Assembly (NCBI RefSeq): GCF_009873495.1
Contig: NZ_CP046703.1
Coordinates: 3,638,501-3,702,500 of the forward strand
Direction: 5' to 3'
From: Nostoc sp. ATCC 53789
Lineage (GTDB): Bacteria; Cyanobacteriota; Cyanobacteriia; Cyanobacteriales; Nostocaceae
Length of the DNA stretch: 64,000 nt
Position numbers and translations under genes: made by a program. Below the pieces are notes generated by a model. It saw nothing but the letters and a program-made list of their open reading frames with translations. It was not told the DNA's origin and did no database searches. Below are positions 62,946 through 64,000 of the stretch, piece after piece (positions within the stretch are counted from its first letter, which is position 1; the number at the start of each line of letters is the position of its first letter).

Positions 62946-64000
62946 GTGTTACCAAAAAAGACCACCGCTAGCAATCAAACTCAACGCTGGACATTTGCTC
63001 AACTTTTTGGACTGGTAAAACGTAATCCCCTGATGATTTCGCAGTGGGTGATCCTTTGGGTAGCTGTAGGTACTGCTGGTGGTCTATTCGCTGCGTTTTA
63101 CTGGAATGTTTTAGAATTTTTAACTCACCATCTGCAACGATTTGAAGGTTTTAGCCTCCTGATAGTGATGCCACTCGCTGGTTTAGTTATCGGACTGGTG
63201 ATTCATTTTCTGGGAAATCCCGGTGAAATCGCCGTAATTGTTGATAATATCCATTTTCGTGGCGGACGCTTAGATGTTCGCAAAAATCCCTCAATGATTC
63301 TTGCTTCTTTAATCAGCATATCGGCAGGCGGTAGTGCTGGGCCAGAAGCGCCACTAGTACAAGTAACAGGTTCTTTCGGTACTTGGGTTGCCGATCGCCT
63401 AAAACTCCAGGGTGAAGACCTCAGAACTTTGAGTTTAGCGGCGATGGCGGCTGGCTTCACAGCTTTGTTTGGCGCACCTCTTGGCGGTGCAATGTTCGCG
63501 TTGGAGATTTTGCACCATGAACATATTGTGGAATATTACGAAGCTTTGATGCCAGCCATTGTTTCAAGTTGCGCGAGTTATCTGGTATTTGCAGCAATTA
63601 CACATTTGGGAATTGCACCCACTTGGCATTTTCCCCAGTACCACCTAGAAAAAATTGATGATTTTGCGATCGCGATCGTATTCGGAATCATTGGGGCGGT
63701 GGCGGGATGGATTTTTATGAGCATTTTTCGGGGCTGCGATTACTTGTTTGCTCGAATTCCTGGCCCCATTTATGTACGCACAACATTAGCAGGATTTGGG
63801 CTTGGCACTTTAGCAGCTTTATTACCCCTAACCCGTTATTTTGGACATGAAGAATTAGAGCCAGTCCTCACTACTAACTTTGGTGCTATTTTTCTCTTAA
63901 CTCTTGCTCTTGGTAAAATGGCAGCCATTAGCATTACGGTAACAGGTGGGTGGCGCGGTGGATTCATCATCCCCCTGTTTTTCACTGGTGCTTGTATTGG
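62946..64000 (+). CDS. ClC-family chloride channel/antiporter, 5' part
   Basis: Reading from a GTG at 62946, the frame stays open to the end of the window (at least 351 residues). It is rich in membrane helices. SAGGSAGPEAPLVQVTGSFG contains the selectivity-filter segment and the gating Glu (GPEAP, equivalent to GxEGP). FGAPLGGAMFALEI is the second re-entrant signature, and TGGWRGGFIIPLFFTGACIG the third. These are classical ClC motifs. Transport may be Cl-/H+ antiport or channel-like. The C-terminal part is beyond the window. The GTG start has no strong ribosome site, so the exact start is uncertain. Confidence 0.9.
   Translation, partial: MLPKKTTASNQTQRWTFAQLFGLVKRNPLMISQWVILWVAVGTAGGLFAAFYWNVLEFLTHHLQRFEGFSLLIVMPLAGLVIGLVIHFLGNPGEIAVIVDNIHFRGGRLDVRKNPSMILASLISISAGGSAGPEAPLVQVTGSFGTWVADRLKLQGEDLRTLSLAAMAAGFTALFGAPLGGAMFALEILHHEHIVEYYEALMPAIVSSCASYLVFAAITHLGIAPTWHFPQYHLEKIDDFAIAIVFGIIGAVAGWIFMSIFRGCDYLFARIPGPIYVRTTLAGFGLGTLAALLPLTRYFGHEELEPVLTTNFGAIFLLTLALGKMAAISITVTGGWRGGFIIPLFFTGACI

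Noticed and set aside
1-64000. CRISPR arrays, rRNA and tRNA genes
   Set aside because: No regularly spaced direct repeats with unique spacers and no recognisable RNA gene sequence were seen by eye; a tRNA scan could still find one.

Overview
The window is almost certainly from the chromosome (or a large replicon) of a filamentous, Nostocales-type cyanobacterium. HIP1-type GCGATCGC octamers are scattered throughout. The valyl-tRNA synthetase carries the cyanobacterial CAAD membrane insert, and there are cyanobacteria-typical families (DUF3370, a multi-sensor AAA/GAF histidine kinase, a two-partner-secretion adhesin, AAATTAAAAATT and palindromic short repeats). I saw no rRNA, tRNA or CRISPR array.

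Layout. 1-11 kb is core metabolism: an orphan BMP-type lipoprotein, a DUF3370 protein, valS, a GxxExxY gene flanked by an inverted repeat, an AmpG-like transporter next to a BadF/NAG-kinase-like gene (possible cell-wall sugar recycling), and a dienelactone hydrolase. 11.4-15.6 kb looks like a zinc-responsive module: two metallophosphoesterase paralogues with altered metal ligands, a CobW-like GTPase overlapping one of them, a His-rich COG0523 GTPase, and two Zur/Fur-like boxes. 15.8-28.4 kb holds about twelve same-strand genes dominated by iron enzymes: GH3 acyl-adenylase, hexapeptide acyltransferase, fatty-acid hydroxylase, three Rieske oxygenases, a [2Fe-2S] ferredoxin, an AurF-like diiron oxygenase, a second ferritin-like diiron protein, a GNAT-like protein, an Mpo1-like protein and a 54-residue zinc-ribbon protein. 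I recognise no known product; this is the best candidate for an undescribed pathway. A two-gene ATPase/TOPRIM-like module sits inside it.

28.6-38.3 kb is a decaying, IS-rich stretch: a frameshifted uracil-DNA glycosylase-like gene, a C39-peptidase ABC exporter broken by an IS630 element and cut off at an ISL3 element, a toxin-antitoxin-like remnant, a D-aminoacylase-like amidohydrolase, and a second ATPase/TOPRIM (DUF4276) module whose TOPRIM gene is split by an ISAzo13-like element. 38.3-50.4 kb holds a family-2 glycosyltransferase, an NTF2-like protein, a galactose/glyoxal-oxidase-like copper enzyme followed by a DyP peroxidase (H2O2 producer and consumer), GlgX, and a sucrose-phosphate-synthase-like glycosyltransferase. 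50.5-64 kb holds a haemagglutinin-type TPS exoprotein, a multi-sensor histidine kinase broken in frame by an IS5-type element and truncated at an IS66 element, an ATP-grasp ligase whose stop codon lies in the IS66 end, an isoaspartyl peptidase, and the 5' part of a ClC channel.

All function calls come from motif reading and family memory. No database search or computation was run; repeat alignments and coordinates were made by eye.
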